A stretch of 64,000 nt of DNA. It comes from Colwellia piezophila ATCC BAA-637. GTDB taxonomy: Bacteria; Pseudomonadota; Gammaproteobacteria; Enterobacterales; Alteromonadaceae. Location of the stretch: positions 158,415 to 222,414 of the forward strand of contig NZ_KB905171.1 of NCBI RefSeq assembly GCF_000378625.1. The letters run 5' to 3'. Shown here piece after piece: positions 38,562-48,289 of the stretch; the first letter of the stretch is position 1, and each line of letters opens with the position of its first letter. The translations under genes and the position numbers were made by a program. The notes below the pieces were generated by a model that saw only the letters and a list, made by a program, of their open reading frames with translations, made no database searches and was not told where the DNA came from.

Positions 38562-39989
38562 ATGTCAGCTAGCATCACTTCATTCAGTCCAACGACGATT
38601 TATCGTATAGAAAAAGATTTACTCGGCACTATGGAAATCCCTCAAGAGAGCTACCACGGAATTCAGACGCAGCGTGCGGTAAATAACTTTAAGTTATCCG
38701 GTAAAAAATTAACTCACTATCCTGAACTGATCAATGCCTTGGCATTGGTTAAATCTGCTTGTGCAACGGCTAATTTACAACAAAACTCGTTAGATGCAGT
38801 TAAAGCGAATAGTATTATCAAAGCGGCTGAAGAAGTTAACACCGGCCGATTTAATAACAGCTTTGATATTGACATGATTCAAGGTGGTGCAGGTACTTCA
38901 AGCAATATGAATATTAATGAAGTACTGGCAAATATCAGCCTAGAGCTACTAGGGCATGAAAAAGGCCAATACCAATATTTACATCCAAATACCGATGTAA
39001 ATATGTCGCAATCAACCAACGATGTTTACCCAAGTTCGGTACGTTTAGCGGTATTACTTAATCAAGAGTCGTTATTAACTGCAGTCGAGCAATTGGTAGC
39101 AAGCTTTACCCATAAATCTAAAGAGTTCTCAGGTATATTAAAATTAGCCCGAACTCAGCTGCAAGATGCTGTACCTATGACCTTAGGTCAAGAATTTAAA
39201 GGCTTTGCTTCCACCCTTAGAGAAGATATCAAACTAATAAAAAACACCGGTAAACTACTAACAGAAATCAACTTAGGTGGTACAGCTGTTGGCACTGGCA
39301 TCAATACTAAAAAAGGCTATGGCACTATCGCCATTAATAAATTATCTGAGCTAACCGGTATTGAGTTTTCCGAAGCAGAAGATTTAATTGAAGCCAGTTC
39401 AGACATGGGCGCCTTTGTTATTTACTCAGCAACATTAAAACGTTTAGCATTGAAATTATCAAAAATTGCTAATGACCTTAGATTATTAAGCATGGGGCCA
39501 AGAGCCGGTTTAAGTGAAATCAGCCTACCTGCGCGTCAACCTGGTAGCTCAATTATGCCCGGTAAAATTAATCCGGTAATTCCTGAAGCCGTTAGCCAAT
39601 GTGCTTATCAAGTAATAGGTAACGATATGGCGATTACCATGGCAGCGGAAGCGGGCCAGTTACAATTAAATGCTATGGAACCATTAATTGCGGTGAACTT
39701 GCTTGATTCACAAAACTTGCTAACCAATGCCGTTAATATGTTTAACTTCTTATGTGTGACCGGCATTAAAGCCAATGAAAAACGCTGTAAAGAATTACTC
39801 GATAACAGCTTAGGGTTAGTGACTGCGCTTAATCCATACTTGGGTTATGAAACATCGACTAAAATAGCCAAAGAAGCGCTAACTAGCGGTGCTTCAATCA
39901 TCACCTTAATAAAAGCACAAAAATTATTAACCGATGAACAACTCTCTGACATATTACAAGCAGAAAAAATGACTCAGCCGAGCGGGTAA
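38562..39989 (+). CDS. aspA: Aspartate ammonia-lyase
   Basis: 475 residues from the ATG at 38562, matching E. coli AspA (478). An upstream ATG at 38466 would add 32 residues that do not resemble any family member, so the later start is preferred although no clear Shine-Dalgarno precedes it. It begins RIEKDLLGTMEIPQESYHGI and has the superfamily signature GSSIMPGKINPVIPE (about 314-328). The segments STNDVYPSS and GGTAVGTGIN complete the active site. It deaminates aspartate reversibly to fumarate and ammonia in the cytoplasm. Argininosuccinate lyase and fumarase C are less likely from these motifs. Confidence 0.92.
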   Translation: MSASITSFSPTTIYRIEKDLLGTMEIPQESYHGIQTQRAVNNFKLSGKKLTHYPELINALALVKSACATANLQQNSLDAVKANSIIKAAEEVNTGRFNNSFDIDMIQGGAGTSSNMNINEVLANISLELLGHEKGQYQYLHPNTDVNMSQSTNDVYPSSVRLAVLLNQESLLTAVEQLVASFTHKSKEFSGILKLARTQLQDAVPMTLGQEFKGFASTLREDIKLIKNTGKLLTEINLGGTAVGTGINTKKGYGTIAINKLSELTGIEFSEAEDLIEASSDMGAFVIYSATLKRLALKLSKIANDLRLLSMGPRAGLSEISLPARQPGSSIMPGKINPVIPEAVSQCAYQVIGNDMAITMAAEAGQLQLNAMEPLIAVNLLDSQNLLTNAVNMFNFLCVTGIKANEKRCKELLDNSLGLVTALNPYLGYETSTKIAKEALTSGASIITLIKAQKLLTDEQLSDILQAEKMTQPSG

Positions 39990-40026
39990 CCTTAGCTAAT
40001 AACTTCGCTTCATGGTAGTAGATAAA

Positions 40027-40066
40027 AGAGGGTCAGCGTGTAGTGAACAATATTGCCGCTGACTCT
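40027..40066 (+). terminator. Probable aspA terminator
   Basis: GAGGGTCAGCG pairs imperfectly with CGCTGACTCTC over a loop of about 18 bases, followed by a short T-rich stretch. Confidence 0.45.
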
Positions 40067-40173
40067 CGTTCTTTAAACCTTATTTAAACACGGTAAAATT
40101 AGATTGCCGAAGATTTATCAGCATTTTTCTAGTAAACTAGCGCCGTTTTTCATTATCTTACGGACGCTTTATT

Positions 40174-41463
40174 TTGCATACTCTTGCTCAGCTTCGCTCT
40201 GGCGAACTCAACGGCATTAATCAGTTAAAACTATCTGAAAATCTAACTGAATTTCCACTAGAAATATTAACCTTGGCTGACAGTTTGGAAATTCTAGATT
40301 TGTCGAGTAATAACTTATCTTCACTACCCGAAGAGCTAGTGCAGCTAACTAAGTTAAAGATAATTTTCGCTTCGCAAAATAAATTCAGACACCTGCCCGA
40401 AGTTTTAGGGAAATTACCTAGATTAGAAATGGTGGGTTTTAAATCTAACCAAATAAAAGAAGTCGCGGCAAACTCACTACCCGCAAAATTACGTTGGTTA
40501 ATTTTAACCGATAATAAAATTACAACCTTGCCAGACTCCTTGGGCGAACGACCGAGATTACAAAAACTTGCCTTAGCCGGTAATCGCCTAACGCAATTAC
40601 CAAAAACATTAGCGCAAGCACATAATCTTGAACTGATACGAATCTCAGCGAATGAGTTAAGCGAATGTCCTGAGCAGTTATTAAATTTACCTAAACTAGC
40701 ATGGTTGGCTTTTGCCGGTAATCCATTTTCTAAAGTCACCGACAACACGCTGAGCGCTAAAAAGTATGTACCTGAGCTATCTTCTACAGATTACACTTTA
40801 GAGCATGTCCTAGGGCAAGGCGCTTCTGGGGTGATTTCAAAAGCACATTGGAAAATGCCACAATCACAATTTCCAGCTGACATTGCCGTTAAGGTATTCA
40901 AGGGTGAAGTGACCAGTGATGGTTATCCAGAAGATGAATTACAAGCGTGTTTACAGGTAGGTAGTCACCCAAATTTAGTACAATCGTTAGCGCAGGTAAA
41001 AGAAGACTTAAACCCTGGAGGTAAGTACCTAGCACTGATCATGAATTTAATTCCTGCACATTATAAAAACCTAGGATTACCCCCTTGTTTTAACAGCTGT
41101 ACTCGCGACACCTTCCCTAAGGGCTTTAGTTTACCTATTGCGATTATCGATAAAATAGTAAAACAAATGCAAGATGTTTTTAGCCATATGCATAACGCTA
41201 AAGTCTGTCATGGCGATTTATATGCCCATAATACTTTGTTTGATGACCAAGGTAACATCATTTTTGGCGATTTTGGTGCAGCGACAAGTTACCAAATGCT
41301 AACTCCAACACAGCAAATAAAAGTGCAACAAGTTGAGCACCGAGCACTAAATCATTTTATTGACGATTTATTAACTGTCTGTGCTTTGCAAGATAGAACA
41401 AGTGAAGCGTTTAAATTGTTGAAGGCGAAGATAAATAACATCGAAAACTTAAAGTACATTTAA
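40174..41463 (+). CDS. Leucine-rich repeat / serine-threonine protein kinase fusion
   Basis: 429 residues, starting at TTG. Residues 13-190 form about eight LRRs of 22-23 residues (e.g. LEILDLSSNNLSSLPEELVQ). Residues 205-429 are a eukaryotic-type kinase: glycine loop VLGQGASGVISKA (about 213-225), VAIK-type lysine in IAVKVFKGE, catalytic HGDLYAHNTLFD (HGD in place of HRD) and magnesium motif GDFGAAT. No membrane or export signal. The protein is cytoplasmic and probably phosphorylates Ser/Thr of a partner bound by the LRR face. The small gene directly downstream is a candidate partner. Confidence 0.9.
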   Translation: MHTLAQLRSGELNGINQLKLSENLTEFPLEILTLADSLEILDLSSNNLSSLPEELVQLTKLKIIFASQNKFRHLPEVLGKLPRLEMVGFKSNQIKEVAANSLPAKLRWLILTDNKITTLPDSLGERPRLQKLALAGNRLTQLPKTLAQAHNLELIRISANELSECPEQLLNLPKLAWLAFAGNPFSKVTDNTLSAKKYVPELSSTDYTLEHVLGQGASGVISKAHWKMPQSQFPADIAVKVFKGEVTSDGYPEDELQACLQVGSHPNLVQSLAQVKEDLNPGGKYLALIMNLIPAHYKNLGLPPCFNSCTRDTFPKGFSLPIAIIDKIVKQMQDVFSHMHNAKVCHGDLYAHNTLFDDQGNIIFGDFGAATSYQMLTPTQQIKVQQVEHRALNHFIDDLLTVCALQDRTSEAFKLLKAKINNIENLKYI

Positions 41464-41587
41464 CTCCGCCGAAAAAGCATTATCACTACCAGAGCAGACT
41501 GTACTTTCGCCGGACATTAATTAACTATATACTTTTTAAGATAAATTATTAAAGCGCTCTAATTATTGTGGCGTTAACCGCTCGGCA

Positions 41588-42490
41588 GTGCTTGTGAGAA
41601 TAGATAAAACTAAACTAAATACCCTTTTGCGTAGTGGTCTAAATCCTGAGATTAAGACCCGTAAGCAGCTTGCTGCACATTTAGCCTTAGATCCCACTTC
41701 GCTAACGCGCTGGTTTGCCACTAGAGATAGACTAGGTAACCCTAGATACCCAGTGGTACCTGATAGGCACGTCACTAAAATCCTTAAGCTTTTCAATTTA
41801 ACTGCTGAAACACTGAGTTTTACTGAGGAAGAGTTTCGCCAGCATTGTTTTGATTTATCACTGCAAAACACTAAACATCAAGATGACATAGCAGAAAAGT
41901 CTGCCTTAAGGCTTGCTCAAGTCACAAAAAGAACATTAGCGATAGAGAATTATTCTAGTAAAAGATCCAACAAAAAACCGCTAATGATAGCCGCTACCCT
42001 GATATTTTTTGGCTTGGTTTGGCTTATTTTTAATCTTAATAACCTAGCTCACTGGTTCGCCCCGGTAACAAGTTCAAAAACCACCAGCAATGACAACAAA
42101 TGCTGGACTGGTTTTGCATCCTCACTAGGGGATTATTCACAAGATGATGAGGCTGACCCTTGTCATTATAGTAAGTTACTACATAATGCCTTAGCCGAAT
42201 TAAAAGCGGAAAATAATCGACCAACAAGAGTAGAATCTAGCGCAGATTTCGGCGCTTCTCAAAATTATATTACCTTCCTTTCTGAACAATTAGATCAACG
42301 TAGAATCAGTAATAAAATAACCCTCAATATTGAATTAGGTAAAAGAGCATTACGCAATAACAATTACCTCGCTGCTGAGTTGTACTTCCACACTGCGAGT
42401 AAAATATTGTTATATTCAAACAAAGAAAACCGGCAACTTAGCGCAGAGATTTCTGCTTACCAGAGCAAAATTAAAGCGGCCTTAAACTAG
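41588..42490 (+). CDS. Membrane-anchored protein with N-terminal HTH-like domain
   Basis: 300 residues, start GTG at 41588 (GTG at 41594 also possible). Residues 1-75 look like a DNA-binding HTH (RKQLAAHLALDPTSLTRWFA). There is a single membrane helix at about 140-160 (PLMIAATLIFFGLVWLIFNL). The C-terminal outer domain (about 165-300) is helical and TPR-like in its last part (AELYFHTASKILLYSNKE). This layout suits a ToxR-like signal relay. It sits 122 bases after the LRR kinase. I do not recognise a named family for the outer part. Confidence 0.75.
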   Translation: MLVRIDKTKLNTLLRSGLNPEIKTRKQLAAHLALDPTSLTRWFATRDRLGNPRYPVVPDRHVTKILKLFNLTAETLSFTEEEFRQHCFDLSLQNTKHQDDIAEKSALRLAQVTKRTLAIENYSSKRSNKKPLMIAATLIFFGLVWLIFNLNNLAHWFAPVTSSKTTSNDNKCWTGFASSLGDYSQDDEADPCHYSKLLHNALAELKAENNRPTRVESSADFGASQNYITFLSEQLDQRRISNKITLNIELGKRALRNNNYLAAELYFHTASKILLYSNKENRQLSAEISAYQSKIKAALN

Positions 42491-42824
42491 TTTACCAATA
42501 GATTTTTTACTCATTAATTACTTTTATCCTAGAAAATCCCATTAAATACTTATCTTCACCCTCAATAATCTCTTTTGTTGGCTTTTCACCTCTCTAGTAC
42601 AAAATAACAGCGAAAACACCTAAAAATTGACACACAATTGGCCTTTTCAGCACTTTATTGTATAAAAAACAGTCTTTCATTGCCCAAAGTTAACCAAAAA
42701 AAGTACAACTAATTCATTTATTGGCACACATTGGGCCTTATTTAGCCGGTTTATTGTCCTTATAGTAAGCATCAAATGAAATCAGCAACTTGATAAAAAT
42801 TATCGGTGCACTGAGGAGAACAAG
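42491..42824. other. 334-base intergenic region before the exporter cluster
   Basis: Contains two related 40-base segments 94 bases apart starting at 42626 and 42720 (ATTGACACACAATTGGCCTT and ATTGGCACACATTGGGCCTT). A GAGGAG precedes the ATG at 42825. Confidence 0.5.
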
Positions 42825-43667
42825 ATGAATGAAGCAATATTAACTAACACCAGAGATTTGAATATTTCGGCTGATAAAGTCTTAACGGGAGTAGGAAAGT
42901 TTTGGTTTCTGGTCGCATTTATTGGCCAATTTATCTTCGCCTTTTACATTATTACTTTTTATGGCACATCCGCAATAACAGGTAATTTTGAACTGTGGAA
43001 TAGCGTCTTCCCCCGAGGTTATGTTGCCGGTGACATCGTTGGCAATATTGCCGTTGCTTCACATGTTATGTTTGCTGCCATTATTACCCTTGGTGGACCC
43101 TTGCAGCTTTTACCTCAAGTTCGTAATCGCTTTCCTAAGTTTCATCGGATAAATGGCCGAGTGTACATGATGGCCGCGTTCATTATGGCCCTTGGTGGTC
43201 TTTTTATGATGCTCACTCGAGGTGCTGTTGGCGCATTTATTACGCATGTCAGTCTGGCAATCAACGCCTTATTAATCCTAGTATTTGTCGTGCAGACGGT
43301 GCGGTATGCCATTGCCAGAAAAATTAATATTCACCGTCGCTGGGCCATTCGCTTGTTCTTGGTAGTCAGTGGTGTGTGGTTTTATCGTATCGGTTTAATG
43401 TTGTGGATGTTTATCCATGGCGGACCGGTAGGTTTTGATATGGCAACATTTTCGGGACCATTTTTGACTTTTCTCTCTTTTTCGACCTACCTACTGCCGC
43501 TATTTGTCTTCGAACTTTATGTGTGGGCCAAAGACAAAAGCGACACTTTTGGCAAAGTCGCCATGACAACGGGTCTGTTAATACTAACTGGTGCCATGGC
43601 TGTCGGCATATTTATAGCCGCTATGGGCATGTGGTTACCGCGTATCGCAAATGTATTAAATGGGTAA
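42825..43667 (+). CDS. DUF2306 integral membrane protein
   Basis: 280 residues with about seven to eight membrane helices. The family core reads HRINGRVYMMAAFIMALGGL and INIHRRWAIRLFLVVSGVWF, with paired histidines that could bind haem (inference). It has a strong GAGGAG Shine-Dalgarno seven bases ahead of the start. It stands first in a run of genes encoding an adaptor, permease, ATPase and a second membrane protein, all on the plus strand. Function unknown. Confidence 0.85.
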   Translation: MNEAILTNTRDLNISADKVLTGVGKFWFLVAFIGQFIFAFYIITFYGTSAITGNFELWNSVFPRGYVAGDIVGNIAVASHVMFAAIITLGGPLQLLPQVRNRFPKFHRINGRVYMMAAFIMALGGLFMMLTRGAVGAFITHVSLAINALLILVFVVQTVRYAIARKINIHRRWAIRLFLVVSGVWFYRIGLMLWMFIHGGPVGFDMATFSGPFLTFLSFSTYLLPLFVFELYVWAKDKSDTFGKVAMTTGLLILTGAMAVGIFIAAMGMWLPRIANVLNG

Positions 43668-43714
43668 CCTGGTAAGCGAAGTGACTAATAACAAACGAAT
43701 TAAAGTGAGTAGTT

Positions 43715-44962
43715 ATGAGAATTCCAGAAAAGAAATCAACACGATTCCCCTCGACTATCAAGATAGTGGTATTCATCTGCCTTGGTCTATTGGCCTTGGC
43801 TTGGAGTCGCATCAGTAACAGTAATACTGAGGTCGAAGTTGACCGAGCAGAGCTGATTATTGCCCAGGTAGAAAAAGGCGATTTAATTAGAGAAGTGCGG
43901 GCGCCAGGTACACTAGTGCCAATCGCGTTGAACTTTATTTCGGCTACGTCTAACGGTCGAGTAAAAGAAATAATACTTGAAGCCAGCGATGCTGTTGAGA
44001 TTGGCACAGTTATCATGGTGTTAGAAAATCCGCAACTGAGCCAGGCCGTTGATGAAGCCAAGCTTGAGGTTGAAGTATTACAATCGGCTTATAACTCGCT
44101 GCAACACCGCTGGCAACAATCGAATCTCAAGCAGCGTATTGTCGTTGCTGATTATAGCGCCCGTTATCAGGTGACTAAATTGCGCAGAGAAGCCAATCAG
44201 AAACTATTAAATACCGGCGCAGTATCAAGCATTGCTTACGATGAATCATTGTTACTTGAGCAACAGCTGCAATTTCAGCATAAATTAGAATTAGAGTTAT
44301 TGGATAGCTTACCCAAACTCAGGCAAGCAGAATTAGCCGCGGCGCAAGCTAAAACTAACAAAGCCACTCGGCAGTTATTATTACAAGAAAAATTAGCCGA
44401 TGATCTTTACGTTAAAGCCACACGTGCTGGCATATTACAGGAGGTAAACTTACGTGAGGGAGAGCCCTTTAAAGTTGGCACTGTGCTCGCACGTATTGCT
44501 GAACAAGGTAATTTGAAAGCACAATTGCGGGTGCAGGAGAGTCAGGTGAAAGAAGTACTCAAGGGACAAACAGTGGTCTTATCTGCCGGCGGTAAATCAG
44601 CTAAGGGTGTAGTCAAACGGATCAATCCCTCAGTAAAACAAGGCGTGGTGATAGTCGATGTGTACTTTACCGATCAGGCCTTAGCCGGTGCTCGTCCAGA
44701 TTTACGTATCGACGGGGTGATTGAATTAGAACATCTAAAGGGTGTCTTAAAAATAACGCGGCCAGTATTCAGCCAAGAATATTCAACAAGCAGTCTATTT
44801 GTGCTTAATAAAGCACAAAACATGGCAGAGCGGAAACAAGTAAACTTTGGCCGCAGCTCCGTTGATGTTATCGAAATATTGTCTGAGTTAAAGCTAGGCG
44901 ATCAGGTGATAGTGTCTTCAACCAATAAATACCATAAACTTACCAAGATAGCGTTACGTTAG
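43715..44962 (+). CDS. HlyD/MacA-like periplasmic adaptor
   Basis: 415 residues: one N-terminal membrane helix (about 15-32), then a barrel-sandwich and alpha-hairpin (AKLEVEVLQSAYNSL to the region about 225) and a beta-barrel (KATRAGILQEVNLREGEPF). It links an inner-membrane ABC transporter to an outer-membrane channel. No TolC is in the window. It starts 47 bases after the DUF2306 gene and is followed 41 bases later by the MacB-like permease. It lacks a clear lipobox. Confidence 0.88.
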   Translation: MRIPEKKSTRFPSTIKIVVFICLGLLALAWSRISNSNTEVEVDRAELIIAQVEKGDLIREVRAPGTLVPIALNFISATSNGRVKEIILEASDAVEIGTVIMVLENPQLSQAVDEAKLEVEVLQSAYNSLQHRWQQSNLKQRIVVADYSARYQVTKLRREANQKLLNTGAVSSIAYDESLLLEQQLQFQHKLELELLDSLPKLRQAELAAAQAKTNKATRQLLLQEKLADDLYVKATRAGILQEVNLREGEPFKVGTVLARIAEQGNLKAQLRVQESQVKEVLKGQTVVLSAGGKSAKGVVKRINPSVKQGVVIVDVYFTDQALAGARPDLRIDGVIELEHLKGVLKITRPVFSQEYSTSSLFVLNKAQNMAERKQVNFGRSSVDVIEILSELKLGDQVIVSSTNKYHKLTKIALR

Positions 44963-45003
44963 CCGGCAAATGCTATAACCAAATGAATAAGGATAAAGCT
45001 TTA

Positions 45004-47415
45004 ATGCAAACACTGATAGAAGACATTCAAGTTGCTTGGCGCAGTTTCGTAAAAACTCCCGCGGTTTGTGCACTGATAGTGATCACCTTAGCTTTAGGCA
45101 TAGGTGCCAATGCGGCAATCTTTAGCATGGTACATAATGTGCTTTTAGCGCCGCTGCCCTTTGCCGATGGCGAGCAGCTCATTAAGGTTAAAACCAATAA
45201 CCCGAAAATAGACCGCTTTGATGTCACTGTGTCTGTGCCTACGGCCTTAGACTATATCAATAAAAATAAAAGCCTAGAGCACCTTGTTGAATATCACCAA
45301 ATGGCCTTTACCCTATTTGGTTATGGTGATGCCGCTAATGTAGAAGGTGGCGTGGTCAGTTGGAACTTTTTTGAAATGCTGGGCATTCGACCTATTTTGG
45401 GGCGAACTTTCTTACCGGGAGAAGATGAACCTGGCGCCAAAGCACTTATTGTTTTATCCCATCATTATTGGCGAGAAAAATTTGGCAGTAATCCTGATGT
45501 CATTGGTATGAACTTGGAAATGAATGACGCTGTCATTCAGGTTATTGGTGTCTTACCGCCATTGCCAGCCTACCCTTTTAAAAATGATATCTGGATGGGT
45601 TCATCCTCCTGTGGTGGCAGAGGCAGCGATATGTTTATTGGTAACCGCTCAAGACCTATTTCAAACTTGTACGGTAAGCTCAAACCCGGTGTCAGCTTGC
45701 AAACTGCCAGCCTTGAATTCAATACTATCGCAAGCCAATTAGCGTCAGAATATCCCGATGATTACCCGCAAAGCCAAGGTTTAAGTAATACCCTTACCCC
45801 TATGCGTGTTGATATGGCCGGGGATTCAGGACCGACGTTTTATTTATTGATGGGCATTACCGCACTGGTATTACTTATTGCCTGTGCCAATGTAGCTAAT
45901 CTAAACCTGGCACGTACCGCAGCGCGTAAGCAGGAATTAGCGATTCGTGAAGCGTTGGGCGCTGATCCAAGACGTATTGCCAAACAACTATTAACGGAAA
46001 GTATCCTATTATCGTTGGCTGGCGGCTTACTCGGTTTATTACTGGCCTTTATGAGTGTTGGTTTATTATCTGACTTTGCTGCTCTTTATACTCCCCTAGC
46101 CAGTGAAGTAAAAATCAATGGCAGTGTTTTAGCTTTTTGTCTTTTGGTGTCATTGTTTACTGGTGTTATTAGTGGCACAACGGCAGCCTTTCAAAAGCGC
46201 AATATTAACGAAGCATTAAAAGAAGGCAGCGGCAATATCACCGCCAGCGGTAGCAGCATACGTTTACGACAAGGTTTGCTGGTGGCACAGTTTAGTTTGT
46301 CATTTATTATTTTAACCAGTGCTTGCTTGGTCAGTTTAAGTCTGTATCGGTTAAGCCTGCAAGATACCGGCTTTGATACCACCAATATAGTTGCCGTTGA
46401 TTTATCAACCAGCCCTGAAAACAGGACTCAGTTTGCCTTAGATACTGTCAGACGTTTACAAGCACTGCCTGAAATAGACAGTGTCGCTTTTGCTGCACAA
46501 ATACCCCTAGTAGACTTTCGAGATAAACGACGTTTTTTCCAAATAGAAGGTCAACCGCCCGCGCATAGTGATGAAAGGCCAGAAGCATTAAAAAATGAGG
46601 TATCGGCAAACTTTCATCAAGTACTTAATATTGGCTTATTGCAAGGACGTTATTTTAGTAACACCGATGATAAAGATAGCCCCGCCGTTATCCTGATCAA
46701 TCAAAGCTTTGCCCAACAACATTTTAACCAGAAAACGGCTGTTGGTAAGCGCATATCCCTGAACAACGGCAAAACGTGGCGCACCATAATTGGCGTGGTT
46801 GATGATGTGCGTGAAATGGGTATTAAAATAGCACCTAAACCGACCTTTTATGTGCCTTGGATATCCGGCTGGCACTATGAATTACAGCTATTGGTCAAAA
46901 GCAAAGCGACGCTAGCCGATATTAGGCCAGCGCTGAGCAACATCATACATGCCGTTGACCCTCGACAGCCTATTGCCAGTATTACTAGCTTTACCTTGAT
47001 TAAAGATAATTCCTTGGCTTCCACCAAGCTGGTTGGTTTATTGGTAGCTATCTTTGCCTTATTAGCCTTTTTGATTACCTTAAGTGGTGTGGTGGGCGTG
47101 GTCGCCTATAACGTTAGTCAGCGTAGCAAAGAAATAGGGATTCGCGTAGCGTTGGGTGCAAACCCTAATCGAATACAAGCACTCTTCGCCTTACAAGGTC
47201 TGTTTTTATGTGGTCTAGGGTTAGTGATTGGTGCGTTGATCATGGCATTTGTTTCACCTCTGCTTGCTAGCGTACTTTTTGAAACCGAGTCACTTAATTT
47301 ACCTATCTACTTACTGACAGCCATAGTGGTTTTACTGGTGACCGCACTCGCTATATATATGCCAACTAGACAAGCCACCCTGATTCAACCGAATCAGGCT
47401 TTGCGTGAGCAATAA
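45004..47415 (+). CDS. MacB/ADOP-type ABC transporter permease
   Basis: About 803 residues, eight predicted membrane helices in FtsX/MacB-type halves and a large periplasmic domain after the first (LALGIGANAAIFSMVHNVLL, ARKQELAIREALGADPRRI and GIRVALGANPNRI are family motifs). The ATG at 45004 is preferred because AAGGA lies 9 bases upstream; an ATG at 44983 would add seven residues. ATPase is encoded separately by the next gene, unlike classical MacB. Works with the adaptor upstream for extrusion of a lipid, peptide or antibiotic-like substrate. Confidence 0.9.
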   Translation: MQTLIEDIQVAWRSFVKTPAVCALIVITLALGIGANAAIFSMVHNVLLAPLPFADGEQLIKVKTNNPKIDRFDVTVSVPTALDYINKNKSLEHLVEYHQMAFTLFGYGDAANVEGGVVSWNFFEMLGIRPILGRTFLPGEDEPGAKALIVLSHHYWREKFGSNPDVIGMNLEMNDAVIQVIGVLPPLPAYPFKNDIWMGSSSCGGRGSDMFIGNRSRPISNLYGKLKPGVSLQTASLEFNTIASQLASEYPDDYPQSQGLSNTLTPMRVDMAGDSGPTFYLLMGITALVLLIACANVANLNLARTAARKQELAIREALGADPRRIAKQLLTESILLSLAGGLLGLLLAFMSVGLLSDFAALYTPLASEVKINGSVLAFCLLVSLFTGVISGTTAAFQKRNINEALKEGSGNITASGSSIRLRQGLLVAQFSLSFIILTSACLVSLSLYRLSLQDTGFDTTNIVAVDLSTSPENRTQFALDTVRRLQALPEIDSVAFAAQIPLVDFRDKRRFFQIEGQPPAHSDERPEALKNEVSANFHQVLNIGLLQGRYFSNTDDKDSPAVILINQSFAQQHFNQKTAVGKRISLNNGKTWRTIIGVVDDVREMGIKIAPKPTFYVPWISGWHYELQLLVKSKATLADIRPALSNIIHAVDPRQPIASITSFTLIKDNSLASTKLVGLLVAIFALLAFLITLSGVVGVVAYNVSQRSKEIGIRVALGANPNRIQALFALQGLFLCGLGLVIGALIMAFVSPLLASVLFETESLNLPIYLLTAIVVLLVTALAIYMPTRQATLIQPNQALREQ

Positions 47416-47465
47416 ATCAAAACGATATGAGCGAATAAGTTAACAATAAAATTATTCCAATAGCT

Positions 47466-48182
47466 ATGGAAATGGGAAAAAACATGAACACTAATACAAA
47501 CAAAAACATAAGCGAACAACCGCTGATCATACTAGAGTCATTAACAAAAGATTTTACTACCGATGCCGGTATTAACAGCGCCATTAAAGATGTAAATTTA
47601 ACCATAAATGCTGGTGATTACATCAGCATAGCCGGCCCTTCTGGCTGTGGTAAATCAACCTTGCTTTCTATTTTAGGCTTATTAGATACCTCAACCAGTG
47701 GCCAGTATTTGTTAAATGGCCATCACGTACATGATTTAGATGTATATCAAAGAGCTGAAATTCGTAACCGAGAAATCGGCTTTATTTTTCAAGCATTTAA
47801 TCTGATCGGGGATTTAACCGTACTAGAAAATGTCGCCTTACCTTTGTCCTATCGAAAAATGAAAAAAGCGGAAAGAATGGAAATAGCGATGCATTCATTA
47901 GAGAAAGTAAACATGGCCGAACGAGCTAAATTTTACCCTGCACAACTTTCCGGCGGTCAGCAACAGCGTGTTGCCGTTGCCAGAAGCCTAGTCGTTGACC
48001 CTTCTATTTTGCTGGCTGATGAACCTACGGGTAATTTAGACTCAGTCAATGCGGGTGTCATTATGGACTTATTTGATGAATTAAATGAAGAAGGTCGCAC
48101 CATTTGTATGGTGACCCACGACACCAGATTTGCTAAACGCAGTCGAAGAATAGTGCAGTTAAACGATGGTGTTTTGTGCTAA
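47466..48182 (+). CDS. MacB/LolD-type ABC ATPase
   Basis: 238 residues. Walker A is AGPSGCGKSTLLSIL (about 54-68), Q-loop FIFQAFNL, signature LSGGQQQRVAVARSL, Walker B ILLADEPTGNLDS and H-loop MVTHD, all intact. It starts 50 bases after the permease stop, so it is part of the exporter. Alternative start at 47484 (ATG AAC) removes six residues. Confidence 0.92.
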   Translation: MEMGKNMNTNTNKNISEQPLIILESLTKDFTTDAGINSAIKDVNLTINAGDYISIAGPSGCGKSTLLSILGLLDTSTSGQYLLNGHHVHDLDVYQRAEIRNREIGFIFQAFNLIGDLTVLENVALPLSYRKMKKAERMEIAMHSLEKVNMAERAKFYPAQLSGGQQQRVAVARSLVVDPSILLADEPTGNLDSVNAGVIMDLFDELNEEGRTICMVTHDTRFAKRSRRIVQLNDGVLC

Positions 48183-48238
48183 AAGACTAAGCCTATTTGA
48201 TCACTACATTAAGAGTACGACCAATGATGACCCAAGCC

Positions 48239-48259
48239 AACTAACTAACTAACTAACTA
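48239..48259. repeat. CTAA tetranucleotide repeat
   Basis: Five consecutive CTAA units in the gap between the ATPase gene and the next membrane-protein gene. Copy number could vary by slippage; it lies outside coding sequence. Confidence 0.85.
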
Positions 48260-48289
48260 TTTCAAGCCTAAATTAGCAAGGACTACTTT

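Noticed and set aside
40221..40748. 175-codon minus-strand ORF opposite the LRR part of the kinase
   Set aside because: Mirror of the repetitive LRR sequence with no family resemblance.
48239..48259. CTAA repeat as a phase-variation switch
   Set aside because: It lies about 30 bases ahead of the next start and outside coding sequence, so only a weak spacing effect is conceivable.
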